Shown: positions 1 to 7,327 of the stretch, piece by piece
Layout of the letters: every line of letters begins with the position of its first letter
Numbering within the stretch: the first letter of the stretch is position 1
NCBI GenBank assembly: GCA_013824715.1
Contig: PNOH01000003.1
Coordinates: forward strand, 62,001-126,000
DNA length: 64,000 nt
Source: Odoribacter sp.
GTDB taxonomy: Bacteria; Bacteroidota; Bacteroidia; Bacteroidales; Prolixibacteraceae
Reading direction: 5' to 3'
Position numbers and translations under genes: made by a program
Notes under the pieces: model-generated
What the model saw: only the letters and a program-made list of their open reading frames with translations
Database searches by the model: none
Told to the model about the DNA's origin: nothing

Positions 1-617
1 GCTTGTTCGTCAACCGTGGCAAAATCATAGACTGGTAAAAGATGGACATGTGTAATGCCAAGCTCAACCAAATGGTCAATCCCGGTTTTTAATCCCTGGG
101 GCGAAATTGTCCCCGTTTCGGTAAAGGCCAGGTATTTTCCCTTGTTTTGCATTCCTGAAGTTGGCGAAATCGAAAAATCGCGTACATGCAACTCATAGAT
201 AATGGTTTCGGTAGCATTGACACTTTCAATTCGGGTATCCATTTCCCATCCTTCAGGATTGGTTTTTTCAGGATTAAAGATTAACCCGCGATGTCCGTTC
301 AACCCAACAGCACGGACTTCCGGGCCGGGGGTTTCATTTAGCCAGTTTCCATCATTTATTCTGATGGTATAGTAATATCCTTCTAAATTGCCGTTCAGGC
401 GAATGATCCATGTGCCGCTTTCAGCCTTTTCGAACAGATCGATCCGAATGGCTGAGCCACCTTGTCCCTGCCGGTATATGCGCAGTTCAACCTGAATGGC
501 TGTTGGCGCCCATATACGGATTGTTGTTCGTTCTTTCGACCAGTAAACACCCAAATCATCACCAGAATAACCGGGATACGAATTAAAATCATTGCTGTTA
601 AATCGCCAATCTCTCAT
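1..617 (-). CDS. pulA: Type I pullulanase, N-terminal part, runs off the left edge
   Basis: Reading the minus strand from the ATG at 617 gives an open frame of about 205 codons to the window edge with no stop. The first ~95 residues (containing YWSKERTTIRIWAPTA and LNGNLEGYYYTI) look like a CBM48-type beta-sandwich. They are followed by YELHVRDFSI and HVHLLPVYDFATVDE, which are typical of the start of the GH13 barrel in type I pullulanases (alpha-1,6-debranching of pullulan, glycogen or starch). No signal peptide is seen at this start, so a cytoplasmic glycogen-debranching role is likely, by inference. The catalytic residues lie outside the window. The gene follows 32 bp after the 650-1198 gene on the same strand, so the two may be cotranscribed. 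A glycogen branching enzyme is the main alternative, but the HVHLLPVYDFATVDE stretch favours pullulanase. Confidence 0.85.
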   Translation of the reverse strand, partial: MRDWRFNSNDFNSYPGYSGDDLGVYWSKERTTIRIWAPTAIQVELRIYRQGQGGSAIRIDLFEKAESGTWIIRLNGNLEGYYYTIRINDGNWLNETPGPEVRAVGLNGHRGLIFNPEKTNPEGWEMDTRIESVNATETIIYELHVRDFSISPTSGMQNKGKYLAFTETGTISPQGLKTGIDHLVELGITHVHLLPVYDFATVDEQ

Positions 618-649
618 TTAATTTCTGTTTTTCGATTTTTTTCTGTGAT

Positions 650-1198
650 TTATGTAACCAAACTTTTCCGGAGTTTTACTTTGTTCGATTTCCATTGGCG
701 GCCATCAACATCCGATACCAAAATCCGGGCCCAGTAAAATGATTTAATGGACCGGTCGTACTGATGAAATGTTGAGGTTTCAATTCGTAACTGGTGCGCT
801 TTTCCCGGATAAATAAACATCGGATAGATTGGCTGGCCGCTTATTCCGCTCAGTTTGAACCGCCGTTTGGTCCATATTTTCCGGAATTCCAGCACCGGGG
901 AGTCAATATCGGCATCGTTTTTTCCTACGTTACGGATGGTCATGGTCAACACCTGCGGACGTAAAGGCTTGTCTTTTTCGAGCAATATTTCGAGCTTAAC
1001 TATTTTGAAAAATCTCGAAAGTTTAATCGGTTTGATGTTCCTGGTCATACGGTAGATAAAGGCTGAAAACACAACCAGAAAGGGGATGGCCATTATGAGG
1101 ATAATCCAAACAAGGGTTTCCTTCTCAACTCCTTCGGCCAATTGCGAAATGAAGGCGGGTAAACTCAGCATAATCAGTAAAAAATTCCCTTTGATCAT
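650..1198 (-). CDS. Hypothetical single-pass membrane protein
   Basis: 182 residues. The N-terminus (1-20) is hydrophobic, and a clear transmembrane segment lies at about 29-50 (TLVWIILIMAIPFLVVFSAF). The remaining ~130 residues are basic and rich in beta-strand-like sequence (LTMTIRNVGKNDADIDSPVL), which suggests a small extracytoplasmic beta-sandwich, although no family was recognised. A TATTTTTG box (minus strand, 1226-1219) sits 20 bp upstream of the ATG and fits the Bacteroidota -7 promoter consensus. It overlaps the T-rich tail of the terminator of the upstream gene. The gene probably reads on into the pullulanase gene. Function unknown. Confidence 0.7.
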   Translation of the reverse strand: MIKGNFLLIMLSLPAFISQLAEGVEKETLVWIILIMAIPFLVVFSAFIYRMTRNIKPIKLSRFFKIVKLEILLEKDKPLRPQVLTMTIRNVGKNDADIDSPVLEFRKIWTKRRFKLSGISGQPIYPMFIYPGKAHQLRIETSTFHQYDRSIKSFYWARILVSDVDGRQWKSNKVKLRKSLVT

Positions 1199-1229
1199 TT
1201 GGTTTTTTTATTCGTCACCAAAAATAGAA

Positions 1230-1256
1230 AAAGTCCTGCGATAATTGCAGGACTTT
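1230..1256 (-). terminator. Rho-independent terminator of the LytTR/LytS operon
   Basis: A perfect 10-bp stem (AAAGTCCTGC / GCAGGACTTT) with a 7-nt loop. On the minus strand it is followed by a T-rich run, 33 bp after the stop of the response regulator gene. Confidence 0.85.
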
Positions 1257-1288
1257 ATTTGATTCGGTTGATATGGTATGGAGCTTGA

Positions 1289-2047
1289 TTAAAAATGCAG
1301 CACTTCCTTAATTTTTTTATATCCGGTTTTGCTCACTTTGAGTTTGGTCTTGTCTTTATCTTTCAGGATAACGATATATGATTCTTTCTCGTATTGCTGA
1401 ATTTCGGCGATGTTGTCAACCTGAACGATGTAGGAGCGGTGAATGCGTATGAAATTTTTCGGATCGAGGTTGTTCTCGAAATACTTCATGGTTTTCTGTT
1501 TCATGTGTCGTCCTTCATGGGTGTATATCATCACATAATCGTCGAGCGATTCAATGTAGCGGATTTTATCAACCGTGATGATGTGTATTTTATGCCGGTC
1601 TTTCACCACAACCCGATCTATAAACTCCTGGCCGGGATGCAAATTGGTAAGTTCTTCGAGTTTTTCCGAACTATCTTCCCCGCTCAGAATACGGTGTTGC
1701 ACCTTTTCGATGGCTGCCAGCATACGGTCTTTTGAGAAGGGTTTCAACAAATAATCGACGGCATTCAGCTCAAATGCTTTCAGTGCGTATTGATCGTACG
1801 CAGTGGTAAAAATAATCTGCGGTTTATAATCGAGTAACTCTATCATTTCGAATCCGGTAATTTTGGGCATTTGGATATCCAGAAAAACCAGATCGGGTTT
1901 TTTCTCGTTAATGGCTTTCACTCCGTCAAATCCGTTTTCACATTCACCGATCACCTCAATGTCGGGATGATCTTTCAGGTACGAACGTAACAGGTTGCGG
2001 GCCAGTTCTTCGTCTTCAATAATCAGGGTTTGTAATTTTTCGCTCAT
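1289..2047 (-). CDS. LytTR-family response regulator (receiver + LytTR DNA-binding domain)
   Basis: 252 residues. Residues 1-120 form a CheY-like receiver: acidic pair in IIEDEE, phosphoacceptor Asp57 in FLDIQMP, conserved Thr in IFTTAYD, and Lys in YLLKPF. Residues ~145-250 are a LytTR domain (DRHKIHIITVDKIRYIESLDDYV, split here as motif ends; IRIHRSYIVQVDNI). The start overlaps the kinase stop by 4 bp (ATGA-type coupling), so this is the cognate regulator of the LytS-type kinase encoded at 2044-3096. Known relatives bind direct repeats upstream of target promoters, often their own. With the LiaF-like gene at the head of the operon, an envelope-stress circuit is a reasonable inference. The gene ends at a strong terminator. 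Confidence 0.92.
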   Translation of the reverse strand: MSEKLQTLIIEDEELARNLLRSYLKDHPDIEVIGECENGFDGVKAINEKKPDLVFLDIQMPKITGFEMIELLDYKPQIIFTTAYDQYALKAFELNAVDYLLKPFSKDRMLAAIEKVQHRILSGEDSSEKLEELTNLHPGQEFIDRVVVKDRHKIHIITVDKIRYIESLDDYVMIYTHEGRHMKQKTMKYFENNLDPKNFIRIHRSYIVQVDNIAEIQQYEKESYIVILKDKDKTKLKVSKTGYKKIKEVLHF

Positions 2048-3096
2048 GACACTGCTTGTTTTTGTGGGATGATTAATTGTACTTCAAAACTCGTTTTATG
2101 ATCGGTTATTTTTAACAAATCGGGTTGATTGTATATTATTTCCATGCGTTTTCGGATGTTTCTCAAGCCAATTCCTTCTCCCCGTTTTTTAATCGTACAT
2201 GAATCGTAATCGTTTGCAATCGTTATCTTCAGCACATTTCCCTCACATTCGCAGGTGGTTCTGATGGTCACCATTTCAGTCGTTTCGTAAACACCATATT
2301 TGATTGCATTCTCGAACAAAGGCTGCAAAATCATGTTTGGAATCTCTGCTTCGAGGCAGTGGGCATCAATCTCAAATTCGGCATTCAACTTTTTCCCAAA
2401 GCGTACCTTTTCGATGCTCAGGTAGAGTTTAATGTTTTCCAATTCTCTCGAAAACGAAACCATTTCTTTTTCGTTGTGCATCAGCGAATACCGCATAAAT
2501 GTGGACAAGTTGATCACCATTTCCTGTGCTTTTTCAGGATTGCTCACCGTTAGTGAGGAAATTGAATTCAGACTGTTGAAAAGAAAATGAGGGTTGATCT
2601 GCGATTTCAGCGCCTGCAATTCGGCTTCGCGAATCAATGCTATGTATTCCGATTCTTTCTTGATCTTTTCTTTCAGGCTTTGGGAATAATTGACAGCATA
2701 AAAAAAGACGAGGTAAATGATATACATGACATAGCCTACAAATATCTTGGAAGGAAGTCCGTCTTTCAGAAAGTTGTTGTTGTCGTATATAAAGGGCTGA
2801 TAAATGGCATAACTGATATAAACCCAAATACCACAAAGAATGGACGCAGCGATAAAATGAAACAAAATTAACCGGCCCACCGACACTTCTTCCAAACTGT
2901 TGTACTTCATACTATACCAGATACTTGAGCCGAGCAGGGGGTAAAGGATGTAATTGGATCCGGAGTCGAGCAAAGAGTAGGTAATTGGCACATTGTACCA
3001 CAGAACCTGTAACAAAATGTTGATTGTGGCTATTATCCCCCAGAACAAGGAATAATAAAGGAGAAGTCGGTAGTTATTGGTTAACGGGTGTTTCAT
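2044..3096 (-). CDS. LytS/YehU-type sensor histidine kinase
   Basis: 350 residues from the ATG at 3096. A longer reading from 3129 would overlap the upstream gene, whose stop lies at 3101-3103, so 3096 is preferred. The protein has four hydrophobic segments in residues ~10-135, then a short coiled linker, then the His_kinase domain with the phosphoacceptor His170 in QINPHFLFNSLN. The ATP-binding part follows, with PLFENAIKYG (N-box, ~259-268) and GEGIGLRNIRKR (G-box, ~306-317). No separate sensor domain is present, so sensing probably happens in the membrane segments or through the LiaF-like neighbour. It is the cognate kinase of the overlapping LytTR regulator. Confidence 0.92.
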   Translation of the reverse strand: MKHPLTNNYRLLLYYSLFWGIIATINILLQVLWYNVPITYSLLDSGSNYILYPLLGSSIWYSMKYNSLEEVSVGRLILFHFIAASILCGIWVYISYAIYQPFIYDNNNFLKDGLPSKIFVGYVMYIIYLVFFYAVNYSQSLKEKIKKESEYIALIREAELQALKSQINPHFLFNSLNSISSLTVSNPEKAQEMVINLSTFMRYSLMHNEKEMVSFSRELENIKLYLSIEKVRFGKKLNAEFEIDAHCLEAEIPNMILQPLFENAIKYGVYETTEMVTIRTTCECEGNVLKITIANDYDSCTIKKRGEGIGLRNIRKRMEIIYNQPDLLKITDHKTSFEVQLIIPQKQAVS

Positions 3097-3100
3097 GTAG

Positions 3101-3823
3101 CTAGAAGTGTTTAACTTCGATACCGCCAAATATGGAAACTCCTTTAATTACAATTGTCTTGGAAGGGTCATAATACTTATCGCTGTATGTATCTCCTCTT
3201 TTGTCGGTGAATGCTCCAAATATAGTGGTCACCTCGTTGCGAACGTTCCAGTCCATCGGGATTTTAAAGCCGCAGCCGCCAAAAACACTTACGCAATCAA
3301 TTACGGCGCCTCCGGGTTTCAAATTAGCTTTTCTCAAATCAAATTCGATACCGCCAAAGATGGAAGTGGCTTTCCCTCCGGCCAATGCCTGTGAGTTCAC
3401 AAAAATTTCGCGGCCCCCAAAAATCACGAAATCATCGAAGGTATGGAATGAATTGTTATCCAGAACTTCGGGAACCGGTTCGTTAGCTGACCCAAGCTTC
3501 TGATGATCGCGTTGTCGCAATAATATGGCAACCCCAATGGCAACCAGTATTAATGGCCAGTAAATTCTTCTTAATTCATGGGGAACTGAAATCAATTCGG
3601 GGATCATAAAAGTTCCGCCAATAATAATCAGGATAGTTCCTGCCGTACGATTGCCTCCAATCAGCGAAAGAATACCAATTCCGACCAATAGCATTTGCCA
3701 CGAAATGAGCAGGTCTGCCAATGATTCCGGAATCAGGTTCAGCCTTTCCAGAATCAGAATTACTCCCAATGCGATTAGGATAACTCCGAAATATAACCGT
3801 TTATCACTACCTCTGCGTTCCAT
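3101..3823 (-). CDS. LiaF-like membrane protein (DUF5668 / LiaF C-terminal type)
   Basis: 240 residues from the ATG at 3823 (MERRGSDKRLYFG). An in-frame ATG at 3865 is less likely because a TACATTTG promoter box lies at 3854-3847, between the two starts. Residues ~10-105 hold about four short hydrophobic helices typical of LiaI/LiaF N-terminal modules. The C-terminal ~100 residues show the repeated Ile-Phe-Gly-Gly pattern (VIFGGREIF, SIFGGIEFD, SVFGGCGFK, SIFGGIEVK) of the LiaF/toast-rack beta-helix fold. In Firmicutes LiaF inhibits the LiaS kinase. Here the partner is a LytS-type kinase 4 bp downstream, so a similar repressor or accessory role is an inference from gene order. Confidence 0.85.
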   Translation of the reverse strand: MERRGSDKRLYFGVILIALGVILILERLNLIPESLADLLISWQMLLVGIGILSLIGGNRTAGTILIIIGGTFMIPELISVPHELRRIYWPLILVAIGVAILLRQRDHQKLGSANEPVPEVLDNNSFHTFDDFVIFGGREIFVNSQALAGGKATSIFGGIEFDLRKANLKPGGAVIDCVSVFGGCGFKIPMDWNVRNEVTTIFGAFTDKRGDTYSDKYYDPSKTIVIKGVSIFGGIEVKHF

Positions 3824-3846
3824 ATTTTGCTTGTTTTTCTTGGGTA

Positions 3847-3854
3847 CAAATGTA
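3847..3854 (-). promoter_or_regulatory. Bacteroidota -7 box for the LiaF-like/LytS/LytTR operon
   Basis: TACATTTG on the minus strand matches TAnnTTTG and lies 23 bp upstream of the ATG at 3823. No clear TTG was seen at the -33 spacing, so the match is partial. Confidence 0.5.
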
Positions 3855-3930
3855 ACTACTATCATTTTCTATCCGACCACTGATCGGTAAAACGACTATT
3901 CTTACCGGTCAAATCTGATTTTTTGATGTC

Positions 3931-4107
3931 TTATAATAGTTTTGAAAGAATAATTATTCCGATAATGATCAGAATAACAGGGAAAAAGAGAGTCGTGAAG
4001 CACATAAGCCCAAAACGATCCTGAATGTCTTTTGTGTTCAATGTGTCTTTCCATGACTCGAATATTTTGATGAGGTAAAAATAGAATAACCTGAATTTAA
4101 AATCCAT
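3931..4107 (-). CDS. Small membrane protein ORF, 58 residues
   Basis: An open frame from ATG (4107) to TAA (3931) encodes a 58-residue protein. The N-terminal half is basic and aromatic (MDFKFRLFYFYLIKIFESW). A strong hydrophobic segment follows at ~38-55 (TLFFPVILIIIGIIILSKLL), giving one transmembrane helix close to the C-terminus. It lies 107 bp upstream of the LiaF-like gene on the same strand, so it may be the first gene of that operon or a separate small transcript. Codon composition and the clear charge/hydrophobic layout make it more credible than a random ORF. No family was recognised, and conservation in relatives would settle whether it is real. Confidence 0.45.
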   Translation of the reverse strand: MDFKFRLFYFYLIKIFESWKDTLNTKDIQDRFGLMCFTTLFFPVILIIIGIIILSKLL

Positions 4108-4192
4108 CTGGGATCGGTCAGTAAAAGTTTAAAATCGGTAAATGGGGAAAAAGAAGCCCCAACAGCCAATCAGTACAGATGCTCCGATTTAT

Positions 4193-4340
4193 AGGTCGGT
4201 GCGCTGCACCTTTCAACAAGCTCTCATCAGAATTTCTACAAATATCAAACAGCTCTGCTGCTAAATGGATTTGCAAAGGTGCAGCGCACCTATATATTTG
4301 TAGATAAATGATTGTTAGAGAGGTAAAGGTGCATAGCACC
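4193..4340. repeat. Composite palindromic intergenic repeat, GGTGCGCTGCACC type
   Basis: A 16-bp inverted pair (GGTGCGCTGCACCTTT at 4198-4213 and its complement at 4275-4290) and a third related core (AAAGGTGCATAGCACC, 4325-4340) are separated by spacers that share ATTTGTAGA. It reads as two copies of one unit in opposite orientation. The rest of the 4108-4379 gap shows no gene. Confidence 0.7.
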
Positions 4341-4379
4341 GCAATATTTAATCAACATTTTGGGCAACGCCAACTGATT

Positions 4380-5438
4380 TTATGGCGCTTTCCTTATAAT
4401 TTTTCCTGAAGCCGTTTCCTGGAACTTATCCAGAAATACAATGGCTTTGGGTTGTTCGAAGGACGGAAGAAGTTCAGCCAGTTGTTGTTCGAGCGTTTTA
4501 GTGCTATAAGGTTTTCCTTCAATAACCAACACCAGCTTTTCTCCCAGTTTTTCGTCGGGTACCGATGAAATAATAAATCGCTCACTGATTAAGCCTTCCA
4601 GTTTTTTCTCAATCAATTCGGGTGAAAATTTAATTCCTCCTGAAATGATGACAGAATCGGCCCGACCCAATATCCGAAAGGAAGTTTCAGACTGAACATC
4701 GGCCAAATCGTTGGTTTGCAATGGTTCACCGAACTCGGGAAGATAAATCTGCAGGCATCCGGCTTCGTTCAGATTAACTGAAATTCCGGGTAAACAATGA
4801 TAATAGTCCGATTTAAAACTGCCTGAAAGATCGCGGATGGCAATGTGCGAAGCGGTTTCGGTCATTCCGTAGGTCGAAACTACCCGCGTTGAAAGCTGAC
4901 TGATTTGTGCCTCCAATGCTGTTGAAATGGCCGAACCACCTACAAGCAGGTTTCTGATGTTTTGTAATTTAGATTTTCCTGAAGGTTGCTCCAGCAATTT
5001 GAAAACCTGATTGGGAACCATCGCCGCCAGATCAAATGATTCGTTCTGTAAAAAGTTAAAATCGCTGGCCGGATCAACTGCAATCAGGTTCATTTGACCA
5101 ACAATGGCCCGAACTGCCATCATTTTCCCGGCAATGTACCGGCATGGCAGACTGTGCAAAAGTTTGTCGCCTGGCTGTAATCCAAAATATTCGATGGTTC
5201 GTTCGGCGCTTTTAATCATGATTGATTTTGGCAATTCGATGAGTTTGGGTTCGCCTGTACTTCCTGATGTTTGGGCCAACACAAAATCGGAATCCGAAAA
5301 CCATTCGTTCAGAAAGAGATACAGTTCTTTTTCCCAATCCGGAACGTCAGGATTGCCGGATATCTCAGGAGTAAGGCGCAATATTTCTCCGATAGAAATC
5401 TGCTGGCCGTTCAGGATAATTTGGACAGGTATTGTCAT
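4380..5438 (-). CDS. menE: O-succinylbenzoate--CoA ligase (menaquinone synthesis)
   Basis: 352 residues from the ATG at 5438 (MTIPVQIILNGQQ). An in-frame extension to 5531 runs into a repeat and looks non-native. It is an AMP-forming ligase: P-loop AQTSGSTGEPKLI near residue 56, STYGMTETASHIA, FRILGRADSVIISGGIKFSP, and the C-terminal Lys motif ASGKIIRKAP. It is shorter than most acyl-CoA ligases, as is usual for Bacteroidota MenE, which lacks much of the N-terminal subdomain. MenE activates o-succinylbenzoate for cyclisation to dihydroxynaphthoyl-CoA. The neighbour at 5608-6672 is MenC, which makes its substrate, and this strongly supports the call over other acyl ligases. Confidence 0.9.
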   Translation of the reverse strand: MTIPVQIILNGQQISIGEILRLTPEISGNPDVPDWEKELYLFLNEWFSDSDFVLAQTSGSTGEPKLIELPKSIMIKSAERTIEYFGLQPGDKLLHSLPCRYIAGKMMAVRAIVGQMNLIAVDPASDFNFLQNESFDLAAMVPNQVFKLLEQPSGKSKLQNIRNLLVGGSAISTALEAQISQLSTRVVSTYGMTETASHIAIRDLSGSFKSDYYHCLPGISVNLNEAGCLQIYLPEFGEPLQTNDLADVQSETSFRILGRADSVIISGGIKFSPELIEKKLEGLISERFIISSVPDEKLGEKLVLVIEGKPYSTKTLEQQLAELLPSFEQPKAIVFLDKFQETASGKIIRKAP

Positions 5439-5497
5439 AACATCATATTTCCAAAATTTGATTCCAAAAGTGAGTCTCTTTCGAAAAGAATTTTTCC

Positions 5498-5596
5498 GCC
5501 ACAAAGGCACGAAAACACTAAGCTGACACAAAGAAAAGAATAGAAAGCATTATGGCCACACTTTGTGTTACTTTGAGCCTTCGGGGTCTTTGTGGC
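5498..5596. repeat. Inverted repeat with CACAAAG-like arms between menC and menE
   Basis: Two 36-nt arms (5498-5533, 5561-5596) begin GCCACAAAG and end ACACAAAG when both are read inward-to-outward on the same sense, with mismatches in the middle. The design, short similar words in the arms of a hairpin, recurs at 17306, 22111 and 36653 with different words. It lies between two cotranscribed genes and could fold in the mRNA. Confidence 0.6.
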
Positions 5597-5607
5597 AATC
5601 TTTCCAT

Positions 5608-6672
5608 TTATAAATCATCATCAGGTTCTTCTTCCGCTGTCAAATTTTCCAAATTCCATCCTTTCTCCGGGCGAAACCACAACTGATCGCCTGAAATTTC
5701 CAGAGGAGAATCAAAGTTATTGGTAAAAAGCTGGCCGGTTCCAAGTCCCTGTTCGTTTTTTGCATTCAATTGGAAAGTCCATTGCGCGATGGCATTCAAT
5801 CCAATGTTCGATTCGAGGGCAGAGGTGATCCACCAACCCGATCCGTGTTTTTCGGCCTGTTCAATCCATTTTCCGCAACCGGTAAAACCGCCATGCAAAC
5901 TGGGTTTCAGTATCAGATAAGCCGGATGGATCGTTTCGAGCAACTTTTGCATTTCTTTGCCGGAGCTTATTCCAATTAATTCTTCGTCCAGGCCAATTGG
6001 TACGGGTGATTTGCGGCACAATTCGGCCATTTCTTCCCATCGGCCAGTTTCAATAGGCTGTTCGATGGAATGAATCTGCAAATCGGACAACCGTTTCAGG
6101 TTTTCCAGAGCTGTCGGAAACGAATAGGCTCCATTGGCATCAACCCGTAGTATAATTTCTTCAGGAGAAAACTCGCTGCGAATGGCTTTTAGCAAACTGA
6201 ATTCGGTTTCGAAATCCAGGGCGCCAATTTTCATTTTGATACAGTGAAATCCGGCATCCAACTTAGCTTTGATTTGCTGTCTCATAAAATCCGGTATGCC
6301 CATCCAAATCAGTCCATTAATCGGAATTCCCTTTTCGCTGCGGGTAAAAGCAGAGGGGAAAAGAATGCGGTCGCCACCGTTTTTTATATCGAGCAAAGCT
6401 GTTTCGAGTCCAAACTGTATGGATGGCCAGGCCCTCAATTCTTCAGGAGAGGAAATGAAATAACTGATTTGGTCGCAAACCTGAAGAAGTTTTGAACTCA
6501 TCTTATTCAGGCTTTCGATACTGAGGTCGGGCAGGGGGGCACATTCTCCAATTCCGGTATTTGTGCCATCAGTTAAAAATATAAACCAGGTATCACGGTT
6601 GGTATAAACTCCCCGTGAGGTTCCGGAGGCTTGTTTGAAGTTGAGTGTATATTTTTTAAAAGAAGCTCTCAT
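5608..6672 (-). CDS. menC: o-Succinylbenzoate synthase (enolase superfamily)
   Basis: 354 residues, a normal length for the family. The N-terminal capping domain (1-~100) is followed by the barrel with the enolase-superfamily residues: KMKIG (general acid/base Lys), LRVDANGAYS (metal Asp), SIEQPIE (metal Glu), GLDEELIG (metal Asp/Glu) and ILKPSLHGG (second Lys). GSGWWITSALESNIGLNAIAQW near the end is typical MenC sequence. The enzyme dehydrates SHCHC to o-succinylbenzoate in menaquinone synthesis. The gene is 13 bp downstream of folK and 170 bp upstream of menE on the same strand, so it probably shares the folK promoter. Dipeptide epimerase is the main alternative in this superfamily, but menE next door argues against it. 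Confidence 0.92.
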   Translation of the reverse strand: MRASFKKYTLNFKQASGTSRGVYTNRDTWFIFLTDGTNTGIGECAPLPDLSIESLNKMSSKLLQVCDQISYFISSPEELRAWPSIQFGLETALLDIKNGGDRILFPSAFTRSEKGIPINGLIWMGIPDFMRQQIKAKLDAGFHCIKMKIGALDFETEFSLLKAIRSEFSPEEIILRVDANGAYSFPTALENLKRLSDLQIHSIEQPIETGRWEEMAELCRKSPVPIGLDEELIGISSGKEMQKLLETIHPAYLILKPSLHGGFTGCGKWIEQAEKHGSGWWITSALESNIGLNAIAQWTFQLNAKNEQGLGTGQLFTNNFDSPLEISGDQLWFRPEKGWNLENLTAEEEPDDDL

Positions 6673-6685
6673 TGAATGATGAATG

Positions 6686-7207
6686 TTAAATTTTGAATGA
6701 TGAATGAAATCTACACATCACATCAGGAACTATTTTGACCATTACTTCATCGGTGCATTCCTCCAACAATTGCCTGATGCTTTTCTGAAATACCGGATGA
6801 ATCAGTTCTGGCGCAATTTCATAGAGAGGCATTAAGGCAAATTTGCGTTCCTGAATCCGGGGGTGCGGGATAACCAGATTTTCCTGATTAATGATTTGAT
6901 CACCATAAAACAGGATGTCTATATCAATAATCCTCGAACTATATTGGCTTTTTTTCCTGATTCGTCCCAGCTTCTGCTCAATTATCTGTGTTTGCGCCAA
7001 AACTTCTTCAGGAGAAAGGCTGGTTGAAATTCCAAGTGTCTGGTTCCAAAATAAATCGGGTGATTCAAAACCCCAGGGTTCAGTTTCATAAACGGCGGAT
7101 TGTGCGGTTATTTTCCCAACATGTTCGCTAAGCTTGGCCCTTGCATCATGAAACACCTTCTTTTTATCACCGAGATTACCGCCTAATAACAGATATAGCT
7201 TGATCAT
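6686..7207 (-). CDS. folK: 2-Amino-4-hydroxy-6-hydroxymethyldihydropteridine pyrophosphokinase (HPPK)
   Basis: 173 residues from the ATG at 7207 (MIKLYLLLGGNLGDKKK). The longer in-frame reading to 7306 crosses the promoter and is rejected. Diagnostic HPPK sequences are LLGGNLGDK at the N-terminus, YETEPWGF (~41-48), LGRIRKKSQYSSRIIDIDIL (~79-98, with the metal-binding DID) and VIPHPRIQERKFALMPL. The enzyme transfers pyrophosphate from ATP to 6-hydroxymethyl-dihydropterin in folate synthesis. It is the first gene of folK-menC-menE, a grouping that links folate and menaquinone synthesis only by operon order. A good -33/-7 promoter lies 70 bp upstream. Confidence 0.93.
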   Translation of the reverse strand: MIKLYLLLGGNLGDKKKVFHDARAKLSEHVGKITAQSAVYETEPWGFESPDLFWNQTLGISTSLSPEEVLAQTQIIEQKLGRIRKKSQYSSRIIDIDILFYGDQIINQENLVIPHPRIQERKFALMPLYEIAPELIHPVFQKSIRQLLEECTDEVMVKIVPDVMCRFHSSFKI

Positions 7208-7276
7208 ATGAGTTGTTTTGACATCGCTGTTTGCACAATGCCTTCTGAAATGTGTAACAAAAACACTAAATTCGTA

Positions 7277-7307
7277 CAAATCTATCGTACATTTTAACCG
7301 AAACAAA
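7277..7307 (-). promoter_or_regulatory. Bacteroidota promoter of folK-menC-menE
   Basis: Minus strand: TTTG (7307-7304), 19-bp spacer, TAGATTTG (7284-7277). This matches the -33 TTTG / -7 TAnnTTTG consensus with the usual spacing. Predicted start near 7270 gives a leader of about 60 nt. Confidence 0.8.
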
Positions 7308-7327
7308 CAAATTTAAATAAAATACAC

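Noticed and set aside
4118-4339. 73-codon minus-strand ORF between the 58-residue ORF and menE
   Set aside because: It is made from the composite palindromic repeat and has no protein-like features.
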